Shown: positions 7,144-15,957, numbered from the stretch's first letter. The stretch is 64,000 bases of DNA from Photobacterium angustum (GCF_002954615.1 NZ_MSCJ01000001.1:1426001-1490000), one strand, 5' to 3'. A program made the numbers and translations. Notes: generated by a model not told the origin, from the letters alone.

Positions 7144-7947
7144 TTGAACGAAGCAGCTTCGCGGCAAAGTGAAAAACCATAAGCTCAACTACGGTAAATA
7201 CACCTTTCCAAAATGAGTATTTATCATGAATAAAGCACAGCAACATCGTTAATTTTATCTTTATGAACAAAACCTTACCCATCTCACCTTGCAAGGTAAA
7301 CGTCCCGCTACGATTGATTCTTATAGTCGTGCACTACGTCACATCACACATCAACTGGATACATCACCAACAATTTAACTACCGACGATCTTAAGCGGTA
7401 TTTTACACAACTGATCAAATCACATTCATGGAGTACAGTGAAAATTGATCGCAATGACTTACAGTTTTTCTTTAAGCATGTGCTTCAACGTGATTAGAAA
7501 TGGATATTGCAGTGTATATGACCGAAAGGATTTCGTCGGGAACGTGATTATGGTTTGCTGCGGGGTCATGAAAAGAAGCTACTTAAAGCGATCCAATTTA
7601 TGTTCATGTTAGCAGGACCAACTTACGTTGCCCTCACCGAATAAAGCGATACGTATAAAAGTCCAACCCTTTTGCCCCTGCTGCCAACATGTCATGCAAT
7701 TAACGGGGATATTTCGACCCAGATAACCGACGTTAAATAATAAGGATAATGGCTTTAACGCTTCAGAATTAAAGAGGGTTTTATTATAAATCAGGGTATT
7801 AATATTATTGGTTCACACCAAGGATAACGCTCGACTTCTTTTGGACATCATCCTTCATGATATTTCCAATATTTACTTATATAAGGTGGCTTGGGCTTCT
7901 CCAATACTTCAGATATGTGTCGACTTCGCGACACATATCCTTATTTG
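7144..7947 (+). mobile_element. IS91-like element remnant with both ends (copy 3)
   Basis: The most complete copy, about 800 bases. The left end TTGAACGAAGCAGCTTCG carries a small hairpin (GAAGCAGCTTC). From about 7226 there is a broken tyrosine-recombinase N-terminal region (LTLQGKRPATIDSYSRAL-like after frame correction; core-binding helices up to about 7498), then the IS91 transposase C-terminus (DYGLLRGHEKK-like, CPCCQHVMQLTGIF) with frameshifts. The right end has the strong hairpin GATATGTGTCG / CGACACATATC (7911-7938) and ends CCTTATTTG. It is flanked by CTTG on the left and TTA on the right, which together rebuild an attC core. The middle of both genes is deleted, so the element is dead or non-autonomous. 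Confidence 0.75.
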
Positions 7948-8133
7948 TTATATTTCCATAGCAAACATTACAATTAATGTTAATAGCACCCCCACAAGTG
8001 TAAACATAGCTGTTAAATAGATAACCAATGCCCCGTAATATATACTCTTACTGACAGACTTTATTCTTTTATCTAAATAAATGTCTTTTGCAATTTCTAT
8101 TAGCCCTAAAACATAATCAAGCTTTAACGCCAA
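7948..8133 (-). CDS. Small membrane protein, TTG start, overlaps the preceding gene (integron cassette)
   Basis: A 61-residue protein with one long C-terminal hydrophobic stretch (about residues 34-58) after an amphipathic, charged N-terminal half (AKDIYLDKRIK). TTG at 8133 is chosen because AAGGGA sits 6 bases upstream and no ATG is available. It overlaps the end of the gene at 8124-8414 by 10 bases, suggesting translational coupling. The TAA stop is the attC stub beside the IS91-like element. Function unknown. Confidence 0.5.
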   Translation of the reverse strand: MALKLDYVLGLIEIAKDIYLDKRIKSVSKSIYYGALVIYLTAMFTLVGVLLTLIVMFAMEI

Positions 8134-8414
8134 CGCTGATCCCTTATATAATTTATGTTTATAGCGACACAGCGTAGGAATACGATAAATAAATGCACGA
8201 GTAAGTAACCCCCCAGTAACATTGTTACAGAGATAAAAGCCATTAGTAACATAAAAGGTTTACATGTATTACTACTTTCTGAGCAAACGTCAGATAAACT
8301 ATTCGTAAAACCTATAATTATAAATGCAGGGCTACCAACTAAAATACTTAGTATAACGACAAAGTTAGTGACAGTGATTATTATCTGTTTCATGCTTATA
8401 AAAATATTTTTCAT
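8124..8414 (-). CDS. Small membrane protein of unknown function (integron cassette)
   Basis: A 96-residue protein with two clear membrane helices (about residues 9-31 and 55-80), separated by a loop with two Cys (DVCSESSNTCKP), probably periplasmic and possibly disulphide-bonded, and ending with a basic tail (RDQRWR). ATG 8414 is preferred over the upstream TTG at 8423. The gene is coupled to the overlapping 61-residue membrane protein, so the pair may act together. Not recognised. Confidence 0.5.
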   Translation of the reverse strand: MKNIFISMKQIIITVTNFVVILSILVGSPAFIIIGFTNSLSDVCSESSNTCKPFMLLMAFISVTMLLGGYLLVHLFIVFLRCVAININYIRDQRWR

Positions 8415-8886
8415 CAAGAACAATTTCTCTATAGATAAATCACAAAAAATATAACAGTATATTAATAATCATTCTTACTTTTACGCTTTATTAATACAGC
8501 AAATATTCAACATTCTAATAAAAAATATTTATTTTCATTGCCTTGGTCGCAAAAATTAGCATCCACCCGATATATTTACGTTGGTAAAAGTAAGAACGGT
8601 ATTTTGTTCATCGGATTAAATACACAAACAGCAAAGCTAGTTATTTAATATCAATAAGTTAAAAGCACCTACTGAGGTAATTAAGCATTTTTTCTTATTT
8701 AAAACGAAGCATAATCGGAAAAATTTGCGCTTTTCATTATAACTGGGTAAATACACAGGTAGTCTCATGACCAGCAAACAAAAGCATTTCGCCTAAATTG
8801 GAATAGGAATAACAGAAGTACTAAAAGAGAGGAAATAGAGATAAGAAAAATGGAGACAAAGCAGTGTTCATCTCCATATTGAGGGA
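8415..8886. other. Intergenic region at the upstream edge of the cassette array
   Basis: No ORF, integrase or attI-like site is recognisable. The region holds an inverted repeat, TTCTTACTTTTAC (8472-8484) with GTAAAAGTAAGAA (8584-8596), enclosing about 100 AT-rich bases, and the yaiI terminator at its right edge. Confidence 0.5.
8843..8877 (-). terminator. Intrinsic terminator of yaiI
   Basis: Minus-strand stem ATGGAGA / TCTCCAT (8850-8856 with 8871-8877), followed by TTTTTCTTAT. Confidence 0.7.
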
Positions 8887-9342
8887 TTATTGTGGCTTGT
8901 GATTTTTAGCTAAAAACGTATCCAGTTTGTTAGCGAAGTTCTGGCGATCAGCTTGGCTCAATGGTGCTGGGCCGCCCGTTTGTACGCCACTGCTGCGCAT
9001 AGTTTCCATGAAGTCACGCATTTGTAAACGCTGCTTAATGGTGTCTTTAGTATACATCTCGCCACGAGGGTTTAATGCATGTGCGCCTTTGGTGATCAGT
9101 TCGTCTGCTAATGGGATATCAGCGGTAATCACCAAGTCCCCTGCTTCGGCTTGTTGTACAATATAATTATCAGCAACATCAAAGCCTTGTTCCACTTGAA
9201 TCGAACGTAAAAACGGTGAAGGTGGCGTGCGAATGTATTGGTTAGCCACCAGCGTTACGTTCACTTTTGCGCGATCAGCAGCGCGAAATAGAATCTCTTT
9301 TACGACGTTTGGACATGCATCAGCATCTACCCAAATTTTCAT
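8887..9342 (-). CDS. yaiI: YaiI/YqxD family protein (UPF0178)
   Basis: A 151-residue protein of the UPF0178 family, which has a PIN-like/NYN nuclease-type fold. N-terminal WVDADACP and the later [11 protein letters not shown] supply the conserved acidic residues; NPRGEMYT and [12 protein letters not shown] are typical family motifs. Start ATG 9342 has AAAGGA at proper spacing; an in-frame ATG 11 codons upstream lacks support. It is transcribed alone, ending at the terminator at 8843-8877. The biological role is not established. Confidence 0.92.
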   Translation of the reverse strand: MKIWVDADACPNVVKEILFRAADRAKVNVTLVANQYIRTPPSPFLRSIQVEQGFDVADNYIVQQAEAGDLVITADIPLADELITKGAHALNPRGEMYTKDTIKQRLQMRDFMETMRSSGVQTGGPAPLSQADRQNFANKLDTFLAKNHKPQ

Positions 9343-9396
9343 AGATAATCCTTTCATTCTTTCTCTACGTGCCATAAAACACGTAAGATTTATTTG

Positions 9397-9427
9397 TAAA
9401 AAAGCCGCCCTATCTAAAGGCGGCTTT
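9397..9427 (-). terminator. Intrinsic terminator of ybiT
   Basis: Stem AAAGCCGCC / GGCGGCTTT (9419-9427 with 9401-9409), followed on the minus strand by TTTTTT. Confidence 0.85.
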
Positions 9428-9468
9428 CAATTAACTTTTTGGCTTAGCCTGTTTTATTAAGTAAAAAC

Positions 9469-11064
9469 TTAACCAACAAGACCTTTCTTCGCGATGTACT
9501 CATCGTAAGTACCGTGGAAGTCTTCTACGCCGTCTTTAGTGATCTCAAGAATACGTGTTGCAACCGATGTTACAAACTGGCGATCGTGAGATACGAACAT
9601 TAATGTACCTTTGAAGTTCTCTAACGCAAGGTTAAGTGCTTCAATAGATTCCATGTCCATGTGGTTTGTTGGTTCATCCATAAGTAGGATGTTAGGACGT
9701 TGCATGATTAACTTACCAAACAACATACGACCTTGCTCACCACCAGAAATCACTTTAACTGATTTCTTAATGTCGTTTTGTGAGAACAGCATACGGCCTA
9801 GGATACCACGAACAGTTTGCTCGTCATCACCTGGCTTTTTCCACTGGCTCATCCACTCAAGCAATGTAATATCTTCTGCGAAATCAGCACTGTGATCCTG
9901 TGCGTAGAAACCAATGTTATTGTTTTCAGACCACTTAACCATACCCGCCATCGGCTCCATTTGACCCGCTAGCGTGTTTAGGAATGTTGATTTACCGATA
10001 CCGTTCTCACCGATAATCGCGATGCGCTCACCTACTTCTACCAGTAAGTTAACACCGTTGATTAGGATGTTTTCACCGTAACCTTGCTTCAAACCTTCCA
10101 CTTCTAATGCGTTACGGAACAGTTCTTTTTCCTGATCGAAACGAATGAATGGTGTTTGACGGCTAGATGCTTTTACTTCTGTTAATTGGATTTTATCCAA
10201 TTGCTTTTGACGAGACGTTGCTTGCTTCGCTTTAGATGCGTTAGCAGAGAAGCGGCTTACGAACGTTTGTAGTTCAGCCATCTGTGCTTTCTTCTTCGCA
10301 TTATCTGCATGTAACTGCTCACGAGCTTGCTCTGCAGCCATCATGTATTCGTCGTAGTTACCAGGGAATAGACGAAGCTCACCGTAATCTAAGTCAGCCA
10401 TGTGTGTACATACGCTGTTTAAGAAGTGACGGTCGTGCGAGATGATGATCATAGTGCAGTTACGCGCTAGTAGGATCTGCTCAAGCCATGCAATGGTGTG
10501 AATGTCCAAGTTGTTCGTTGGTTCGTCAAGTAGCATGATGTCTGGGTTAGCAAACAGTACCTGTGCAAGAAGCACACGAACTTTAAGACCCGGAGCAACG
10601 GCACTCATTAGACCGAAGTGCTGATCTTCTGGAATACCAAGACCAAGTAGTAATTCACCTGCACGTGCTTCTGCTGAGTAGCCGTCCATTTCTGCAAATT
10701 CTACTTCTAGATCCGCAACACGCATACCATCTTCTTCTGACATTTCAGCCATTGAATAGATGCGATCGCGCTCTTCTTTAATCGTCCATAGCTCTTTGTG
10801 ACCCATGATCACAGTGTCTACTACGCTGTAGTTTTCGAATGCAAATTGATCCTGACCTAATTTAGCCATACGCTCATTAGGATCAAGTGAAACAGTACCT
10901 GCAGACTGCTCTAGCTCGCCACCCAAGATTTTCATGAATGTCGATTTACCACAACCATTCGCGCCGATTAGGCCGTAACGGTTGCCGCCACCAAATTTTA
11001 CTGAGATGTTTTCAAACAATGGCTTATCGCCAAACTGCATTGTGATATTAGCTGTTGAAATCAA
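9469..11064 (-). CDS. ybiT: ABC-F family ATPase YbiT
   Basis: A soluble tandem-ATPase translation factor of the ABC-F group, thought to act on the ribosome. The 531 residues match the E. coli YbiT length. First domain: Walker [10 protein letters not shown] (about 36-44), degenerate signature (VAPGLKVRV, as in YbiT), Walker [14 protein letters not shown] linker rich in Ala, Gln and Lys (about 245-310) follows. Second domain: Walker [10 protein letters not shown], signature ISGGEQGRM and Walker [13 protein letters not shown]. No membrane segments. A terminator-like hairpin lies in the leader just upstream, suggesting control by attenuation. Confidence 0.95.
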   Translation of the reverse strand: MISTANITMQFGDKPLFENISVKFGGGNRYGLIGANGCGKSTFMKILGGELEQSAGTVSLDPNERMAKLGQDQFAFENYSVVDTVIMGHKELWTIKEERDRIYSMAEMSEEDGMRVADLEVEFAEMDGYSAEARAGELLLGLGIPEDQHFGLMSAVAPGLKVRVLLAQVLFANPDIMLLDEPTNNLDIHTIAWLEQILLARNCTMIIISHDRHFLNSVCTHMADLDYGELRLFPGNYDEYMMAAEQAREQLHADNAKKKAQMAELQTFVSRFSANASKAKQATSRQKQLDKIQLTEVKASSRQTPFIRFDQEKELFRNALEVEGLKQGYGENILINGVNLLVEVGERIAIIGENGIGKSTFLNTLAGQMEPMAGMVKWSENNNIGFYAQDHSADFAEDITLLEWMSQWKKPGDDEQTVRGILGRMLFSQNDIKKSVKVISGGEQGRMLFGKLIMQRPNILLMDEPTNHMDMESIEALNLALENFKGTLMFVSHDRQFVTSVATRILEITKDGVEDFHGTYDEYIAKKGLVG

Positions 11065-11099
11065 TGTACTGTTCCAAAATTTATGAATATATCAAGCAT

Positions 11100-11130
11100 T
11101 AAAAAAGCCGCCTACTACAAGCGACTTTTC
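11100..11130 (-). promoter_or_regulatory. Terminator-like hairpin in the ybiT leader (possible attenuator)
   Basis: On the minus strand, AAAGTCGC and GCGGCTTT form an 8-bp stem (one G-U) followed by six Ts, ending 36 bases before the ybiT ATG. No gene on the minus strand ends here, so the hairpin belongs to the ybiT leader. Premature termination control is known for some other ABC-F genes; an alternative pairing was not worked out. Confidence 0.5.
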
Positions 11131-11395
11131 TCTAAATTGGCGCGGAGTATAACAGATTTAGTGACTTACATCACCTTTAAATTAACAACAAAATTGTAAC
11201 TAGTAATATTGCTCGTGACTGCCCTTTTTTCTTATTTCATAGTTACCTTATTTTAATTAAGTATTTATTTACATTGAGTTAATAAGATTTGAAAAAAGAA
11301 TAATGAAATATGAAGTTATGTTTTTGTGTGATGATTATATTTATTCAAGGCGTATAGTAATTTTCAAACATTAGGTTAATAAATAGAGAGTTATT

Positions 11396-12748
11396 ATGAA
11401 TATCCATTCTTTCGGTAACTGGCTACCAAAAAGCAAAGCACATGTTAATGCTTGGATCCAACACTTAAAAGCACACACTAAGCAACATCCAGCAGAGCTT
11501 GTTCAACCTATCCAAGAATTTAAAGATTTGGTTGATAATGATGAAAGCCTAAAAGAACTCGCTGAACGTATGTTTAGCTATGCGGGTAATCAAAAAGAAT
11601 TAACGCCGCTAGGTACACCAGAAGTCATGAGTTTTGATGAATTTATTGTGCTATTAAACGCAATTATGACGCAAGCGCCTGAATGTACTGAATATACCGA
11701 CCCTAAAAGTGGCGAACTCAATCCTTGCGGTTTAATTGGTTTTCCTATTAATGCGTTATTAGATTGGCCGATGGCAACACCTGCTGGCTACACATTCTTC
11801 TCAAATGCATTAGTAAATCAGCAAATTAAGAAAATATTAACTTACTGGTCTTCTTTCCTTTCAAGCTCTGACTCCCGTTACGTATTAGTAACCGATGATC
11901 TTAATCGTACACCGAAGGTGTTAGGTTGGTTAAATCCAACAGCTAAACGTGAAATGGTCGGTGTCGCTTGCCAAGCCACTTCTGATCCTGCACTAAAGGC
12001 ATTACCGTTTGAGCACTTTTTCCAATGTGATCCTGATGATAAGTATTATGGCTTTAAATCATGGGATGACTTTTTCACTCGTGAGTTCGTAAAAGGTGTT
12101 CGTCCAATTGCTGAAGGTGATGACATTATTGCTAATGCATGTGAATCAGCACCGTTGCAAGTGGCAGAAAACGTAGCTGAAACATCTGAGTTCTGGCTCA
12201 AAGGTCAACCTTATTCACTACAAAATATGATGGATTTTGATCCACTCGCGAAACAATTCGTGGGCGGTACAATTTATCAAGCATTCTTAAGTGCATTAAG
12301 TTACCACCGTTGGAATAGCCCTGTTTCAGGGACAGTAAAAAAAGCCTTCATTGTTAACGGTTCATATTACTTAGGTAATAAATACCAAGGCTTTGGTAAT
12401 CCAGAAGGAGCTGATGACAGCGCGCCGAATAACTCTCAGCCTTTCTTAACCGCAGTTGCAACTCGCGCAGTGATCTTTATTGAATCAGACAATCCAAAGA
12501 TTGGCTTAATGTGCTTTATTGCGGTAGGTATGGCAGAAGTGTCATCTTGTGAAATTACAGTAAAAGAAGGTCAACACTTAAATAAAGGTGATGAATTAGG
12601 TATGTTCCACTTTGGTGGTTCTACACATTGCCTTGTCTTTGGACCAGATGTGAAGTTAGCGTTTGACTTCCACAATACAACACCAGGTTTAGATGCAACC
12701 AATATTCCTGTTTGTTCACGTATTGCAACCGTCTTATCCGATAAATAA
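11396..12748 (+). CDS. Phosphatidylserine-decarboxylase-related pyruvoyl decarboxylase (PsiD-like architecture)
   Basis: A 450-residue protein with an N-terminal PSD-associated domain (about residues 40-180) and a C-terminal decarboxylase domain containing WDDFFTREF and SYHRWNSPVSG, and ending in the self-cleavage motif FHFGGSTH (about residue 410). The serine after GG would become the pyruvoyl cofactor, and the Asp/His of the usual triad are present. Unlike housekeeping Psd it has no membrane-binding N-terminus and is long. The architecture is that of soluble enzymes such as fungal PsiD, a tryptophan decarboxylase, so the substrate may be a free amino acid rather than a phospholipid. It is monocistronic, followed by a strong terminator. 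GAGAG is the likely ribosome site. Confidence 0.8.
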   Translation: MNIHSFGNWLPKSKAHVNAWIQHLKAHTKQHPAELVQPIQEFKDLVDNDESLKELAERMFSYAGNQKELTPLGTPEVMSFDEFIVLLNAIMTQAPECTEYTDPKSGELNPCGLIGFPINALLDWPMATPAGYTFFSNALVNQQIKKILTYWSSFLSSSDSRYVLVTDDLNRTPKVLGWLNPTAKREMVGVACQATSDPALKALPFEHFFQCDPDDKYYGFKSWDDFFTREFVKGVRPIAEGDDIIANACESAPLQVAENVAETSEFWLKGQPYSLQNMMDFDPLAKQFVGGTIYQAFLSALSYHRWNSPVSGTVKKAFIVNGSYYLGNKYQGFGNPEGADDSAPNNSQPFLTAVATRAVIFIESDNPKIGLMCFIAVGMAEVSSCEITVKEGQHLNKGDELGMFHFGGSTHCLVFGPDVKLAFDFHNTTPGLDATNIPVCSRIATVLSDK

Positions 12749-12784
12749 TACCAAGACTTAAATTAGCTGATCACTAAATACAAC

Positions 12785-12827
12785 AACGCCTTATTACAAT
12801 GTCACTTTGTAATAAGGCGTTTTTTTA
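12785..12827. terminator. Strong bidirectional terminator
   Basis: Perfect 15-bp stem AACGCCTTATTACAA (12785-12799) with 12807-12821, then T7 on the plus strand. It serves the PSD-like gene and possibly the convergent VF530 gene. Confidence 0.9.
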
Positions 12828-12871
12828 TTGCTTAAATATCAGCTTATTCGTAACTAATACTTAATAAAAAA

Positions 12872-13351
12872 TTATCGACGGTTACGACCACCGCCACGGC
12901 TATTACTACGACCGCGAGAAGCACGTTCTTTGTAAGCTGAAGCCGCTTTTGCTTGCGATGCTAGAATTGATTCAACGGTTAGTTCCATTGGCTCTTTGGG
13001 TACAATGCCATCAGCAAAGGTACGCATACGTGGTGGAATTTCTAATTCAGCGGCTGTTGCACGTGGCATACGCTTAAAGCGTGATAGGTAGAAAGCTTCT
13101 AGTTTCTCTCTCGCCCACTCTGTTTTCTTCAAGTATTTCACACTACTCGCAATAGACGGTTTAGTATTGAAACAGTTAAAACGCATTGCCGTGTCTAAAA
13201 TTTCCCAACCGTAGTGATCGACTAATTCGGTTAGCATTTTTTCAAGGCTCAAGCCATGAAGCGGATTATTTTGTAAAAGTCGCTGCTCTAGCGTTAATTC
13301 TTTTTCTTTTTTTGCTGGTTGAGCAGGTTGTTGTTGTTCTTGCATTGCCAT
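12872..13351 (-). CDS. VF530 family (DUF2132) DNA-binding protein with an RG-rich tail
   Basis: A 159-residue protein. Residues about 28-95 carry the VF530 domain ([17 protein letters not shown], then [19 protein letters not shown] and [11 protein letters not shown]), a small helical fold described from Aliivibrio and reported to bind DNA. The N-terminus is Gln-rich and charged. The C-terminus is a disordered Arg/Gly/Ser-rich tail ([14 protein letters not shown]), which makes nucleic-acid binding more likely. It is longer than the bare domain of about 75 residues. Role unknown. Confidence 0.82.
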   Translation of the reverse strand: MAMQEQQQPAQPAKKEKELTLEQRLLQNNPLHGLSLEKMLTELVDHYGWEILDTAMRFNCFNTKPSIASSVKYLKKTEWAREKLEAFYLSRFKRMPRATAAELEIPPRMRTFADGIVPKEPMELTVESILASQAKAASAYKERASRGRSNSRGGGRNRR

Positions 13352-13456
13352 TCCTAACGGATATTTACAGATATCTTTGTAGTATAAAGGCTACGAGCAA
13401 GAAGTTATAAACAATTTAATTTGTAATGGAATGATATTTTTAAAACGGAGGACAGT

Positions 13457-13501
13457 ATGGCGAATAGTTTAAGCTATAAACAGTCAAAAATATGTCTGTG
13501 A
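13457..13501 (+). CDS. Possible 14-residue peptide ORF with a strong ribosome site
   Basis: ATG at 13457 is preceded by CGGAGGACAGT, an almost perfect Shine-Dalgarno at good spacing. The frame codes for MANSLSYKQSKICL and stops at TGA. It is followed 15 bases later by a hairpin with a plus-strand T-run. It may be a leader peptide or small protein, or chance. No similarity is recognised. Confidence 0.3.
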   Translation: MANSLSYKQSKICL

Positions 13502-13516
13502 TGTTCAATTTAAATA

Positions 13517-13566
13517 GCACCGTCAATTCAACCTATTAATGAGATATCGCTGACGGTGCAGTTTTT
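13517..13566. terminator. Hairpin terminator downstream of tdh
   Basis: Stem GCACCGTCA (13517-13525) with TGACGGTGC (13551-13559), 25-base loop, followed on the plus strand by AGTTTTTATT and on the minus strand by TATTTAAATT. It probably ends tdh and any plus-strand transcript of the small ORF at 13457. Confidence 0.6.
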
Positions 13567-13596
13567 ATTATGCAGATTAAAAAATAACGTTAATTG

Positions 13597-14628
13597 TTAT
13601 TCCCAATCAAGAATAACCTTACCTGACTGACCAGAGCGCATGACATCAAAGCCCTGTTGGAAATCATCAATCTTGTAATGGTGAGTAATGATTGGTGATA
13701 GATCTAAACCTGATTGGATCAAGGTTGCCATCTTGTACCATGTTTCAAACATTTCACGGCCATAGATACCTTTGATGATCAAACCTTTGAAGATCACTTG
13801 GTTCCAATCAATTGCCATGTCTGATGGTGGAATACCTAGCAGTGCAATTTTACCGCCGTGGTTCATGCTTGATAACATGCTGTTAAATGCCGCAGGGTTA
13901 CCCGACATTTCCATGCCCACGTCAAAGCCTTCTTTCATGCCAAGCTCTGCCATCACATCGGTCAAGCTTTCTTTAGCTACGTTAACCGCACGGGTTACGC
14001 CCATTTCACGAGCAAGATCTAAACGGTATTCGTTCACATCCGTGATCACTACGTGACGCGCACCCACATGTTTTGCTACAGCCGCAGCCATAATACCGAT
14101 TGGGCCTGCACCTGTGATCAGCACATCTTCACCCACTAAGTCGAACGACAGTGCTGTGTGAACAGCATTACCGAACGGGTCGAAAATAGACGCAACATCA
14201 TCTGAAATATCATCAGGAATTTTGAATGCGTTAAATGCAGGGATCACTAAGTATTCCGCAAATGCACCTTCACGGTTTACACCCACACCAATGGTGTTAC
14301 GGCATAAGTGGGTACGGCCACCACGACAGTTTCGGCAGTGACCACACGTGATATGGCCTTCACCCGAAACACGATCGCCAATATCAAAGCCACGTACTTC
14401 CTGACCCATCCCAACCACTTCACCGACATATTCATGACCAACAACCATAGGTACAGGGATCGTTTTTTGTGACCACTCATCCCAATTGTAGATATGAACG
14501 TCAGTACCACAAATTGCTGTTTTCTTGATGCGGATAAGCAGATCGTTATGACCAACCTCAGGCTTATCTACTTCAGTCATCCAGATGCCTTCTTCAGGCT
14601 TTAATTTAGAAAGAGCTTTGATTTTCAT
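13597..14628 (-). CDS. tdh: L-threonine 3-dehydrogenase
   Basis: Zinc-dependent medium-chain dehydrogenase that oxidises L-threonine to 2-amino-3-oxobutanoate with NAD+, feeding Kbl. It has 343 residues (E. coli 341). The catalytic zinc site begins with Cys40 in [15 protein letters not shown], with His and Glu in GHEYVGEV. The structural zinc has four cysteines ([15 protein letters not shown]). The NAD site is [11 protein letters not shown], followed by the acidic VITDVNEYR. Second gene of kbl-tdh, 135 bases downstream of kbl with a stable hairpin between. Confidence 0.97.
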   Translation of the reverse strand: MKIKALSKLKPEEGIWMTEVDKPEVGHNDLLIRIKKTAICGTDVHIYNWDEWSQKTIPVPMVVGHEYVGEVVGMGQEVRGFDIGDRVSGEGHITCGHCRNCRGGRTHLCRNTIGVGVNREGAFAEYLVIPAFNAFKIPDDISDDVASIFDPFGNAVHTALSFDLVGEDVLITGAGPIGIMAAAVAKHVGARHVVITDVNEYRLDLAREMGVTRAVNVAKESLTDVMAELGMKEGFDVGMEMSGNPAAFNSMLSSMNHGGKIALLGIPPSDMAIDWNQVIFKGLIIKGIYGREMFETWYKMATLIQSGLDLSPIITHHYKIDDFQQGFDVMRSGQSGKVILDWE

Positions 14629-14678
14629 TATATTATTCGCTTATTTCTTTAGGATACAACATGCTTTTCAGCGTCCAT

Positions 14679-14724
14679 CTACTACTGCATGTTATTAAAC
14701 CTTTGCCTTACCATGCAGTAGTAG
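14679..14724. repeat. Perfect inverted repeat between kbl and tdh
   Basis: CTACTACTGCATG (14679-14691) and its exact complement (14712-14724), 20-base loop. No T-run follows on the minus strand, so it is more likely an RNA processing or stability element, or an operator, than a terminator. Confidence 0.75.
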
Positions 14725-14763
14725 CTATATATTTTCGTCACATTTAATAACGTGATGCTTTAA

Positions 14764-15957
14764 TTAGATAATGCCCATCTCTTTACCTACTTCGATAAAG
14801 GCATCAATCGCTTTATCCAATTGCTCTGGTGTATGTGCTGCTGACATTTGTGTACGAATACGTGCTTTGCCTTTTGGTACAACAGGGAATGAGAAACCAA
14901 CCACGTAAATGCCTTTTTCTAGGGCGCGCTCGGCAAACTCTGCCGCAATTTTTGCATCACCTAACATGATAGGAATGATCGCGTGATCAGCCCCAGCCAT
15001 CGTAAAGCCAGCTTCTGTCATGCGAGTACGGAAATGCGTCGAGTTACTCCATAAACGATCGCGAAGTTCGCCGCTTTCCGCTAATAAATCAATAACGCGA
15101 TTTGAAGCAGAAACAATTGCTGGCGCGACTGAGTTAGAGAACAGGTATGGACGTGAACGTTGACGTAACCAGTCAATCACCTCTTTCTTACCTGCTGTAT
15201 AACCGCCTGATGCACCACCCATCGCTTTACCTAATGTACCGGTAATAATGTCGATACGATCCATAACATTATGGTATTCATGCGTACCACGACCATTTGC
15301 GCCCATAAAGCCAACCGCGTGAGAGTCATCAACCATCACAAGTGCGCCGTATTTATCCGCTAAATCACAAATCGCAGGTAGGTTCGCTACGACACCGTCC
15401 ATTGAGAACACGCCATCAGTTACGATTAATGTATTACGCGCACCAGCTTCTTTTGCTGCAATTAATTGTTGCTCTAATTCTGCCATATCATTGTTGGCAT
15501 AACGGAAACGCATCGCTTTACATAAACGTACACCGTCAATGATTGACGCGTGGTTTAAAGCATCAGAAATAATCGCATCTTCTGCACCTAAAATCGTTTC
15601 AAATAAACCCGTATTTGCATCAAAGCATGAGGTATAAAGAATCGTATCTTCCATACCAAGGAAATCAGACAATTTACGCTCTAACTCTTTATGCGCATCT
15701 TGCGTACCACAAATAAAACGTACAGACGCCATACCAAAACCGTGCTCATCCATCCCCTCTTTAGCCGCTTTTATCAACTCAGGGTGGTTGGCTAAGCCAA
15801 GGTAATTGTTGGCACAGAAATTTAAGACTTCTTGACCCGATTGGATATATACCGCTGCTTTTTGTGGTGATGTGATCACACGCTCAGATTTGTATAACCC
15901 TTCACTTTTTACATCTTCAATTTGTTTTTGGATTTGGGTATAGAATGCAGAAGTCAT
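14764..15957 (-). CDS. kbl: Glycine C-acetyltransferase (2-amino-3-ketobutyrate CoA ligase)
   Basis: PLP-dependent alpha-oxoamine synthase family enzyme that splits 2-amino-3-oxobutanoate with CoA into glycine and acetyl-CoA, the second step of threonine breakdown. From ATG 15957 it is 397 residues (E. coli 398); GAGGGACATC upstream supports this start over the ATG 14 codons earlier. Motifs: [15 protein letters not shown], the cofactor-Asp region [12 protein letters not shown], and the Schiff-base lysine in [13 protein letters not shown]. First gene of the kbl-tdh operon, divergent from a LysR regulator. Confidence 0.96.
   Translation of the reverse strand: MTSAFYTQIQKQIEDVKSEGLYKSERVITSPQKAAVYIQSGQEVLNFCANNYLGLANHPELIKAAKEGMDEHGFGMASVRFICGTQDAHKELERKLSDFLGMEDTILYTSCFDANTGLFETILGAEDAIISDALNHASIIDGVRLCKAMRFRYANNDMAELEQQLIAAKEAGARNTLIVTDGVFSMDGVVANLPAICDLADKYGALVMVDDSHAVGFMGANGRGTHEYHNVMDRIDIITGTLGKAMGGASGGYTAGKKEVIDWLRQRSRPYLFSNSVAPAIVSASNRVIDLLAESGELRDRLWSNSTHFRTRMTEAGFTMAGADHAIIPIMLGDAKIAAEFAERALEKGIYVVGFSFPVVPKGKARIRTQMSAAHTPEQLDKAIDAFIEVGKEMGII

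Noticed and set aside
7034..7294. N-terminal extension of the Mrr-like ORF
   Set aside because: It reads through an attC and the IS91-like remnant; ATG 7033 is the natural start.
8415..8886. Integron integrase or attI at the array edge
   Set aside because: No ORF or recognisable recombination site; the stretch is AT-rich and non-coding.
13186..13410. Plus-strand ORF opposite the VF530 gene
   Set aside because: A shadow of the minus-strand gene; hydrophobic composition comes from its Gln/Lys-rich codons read backwards.
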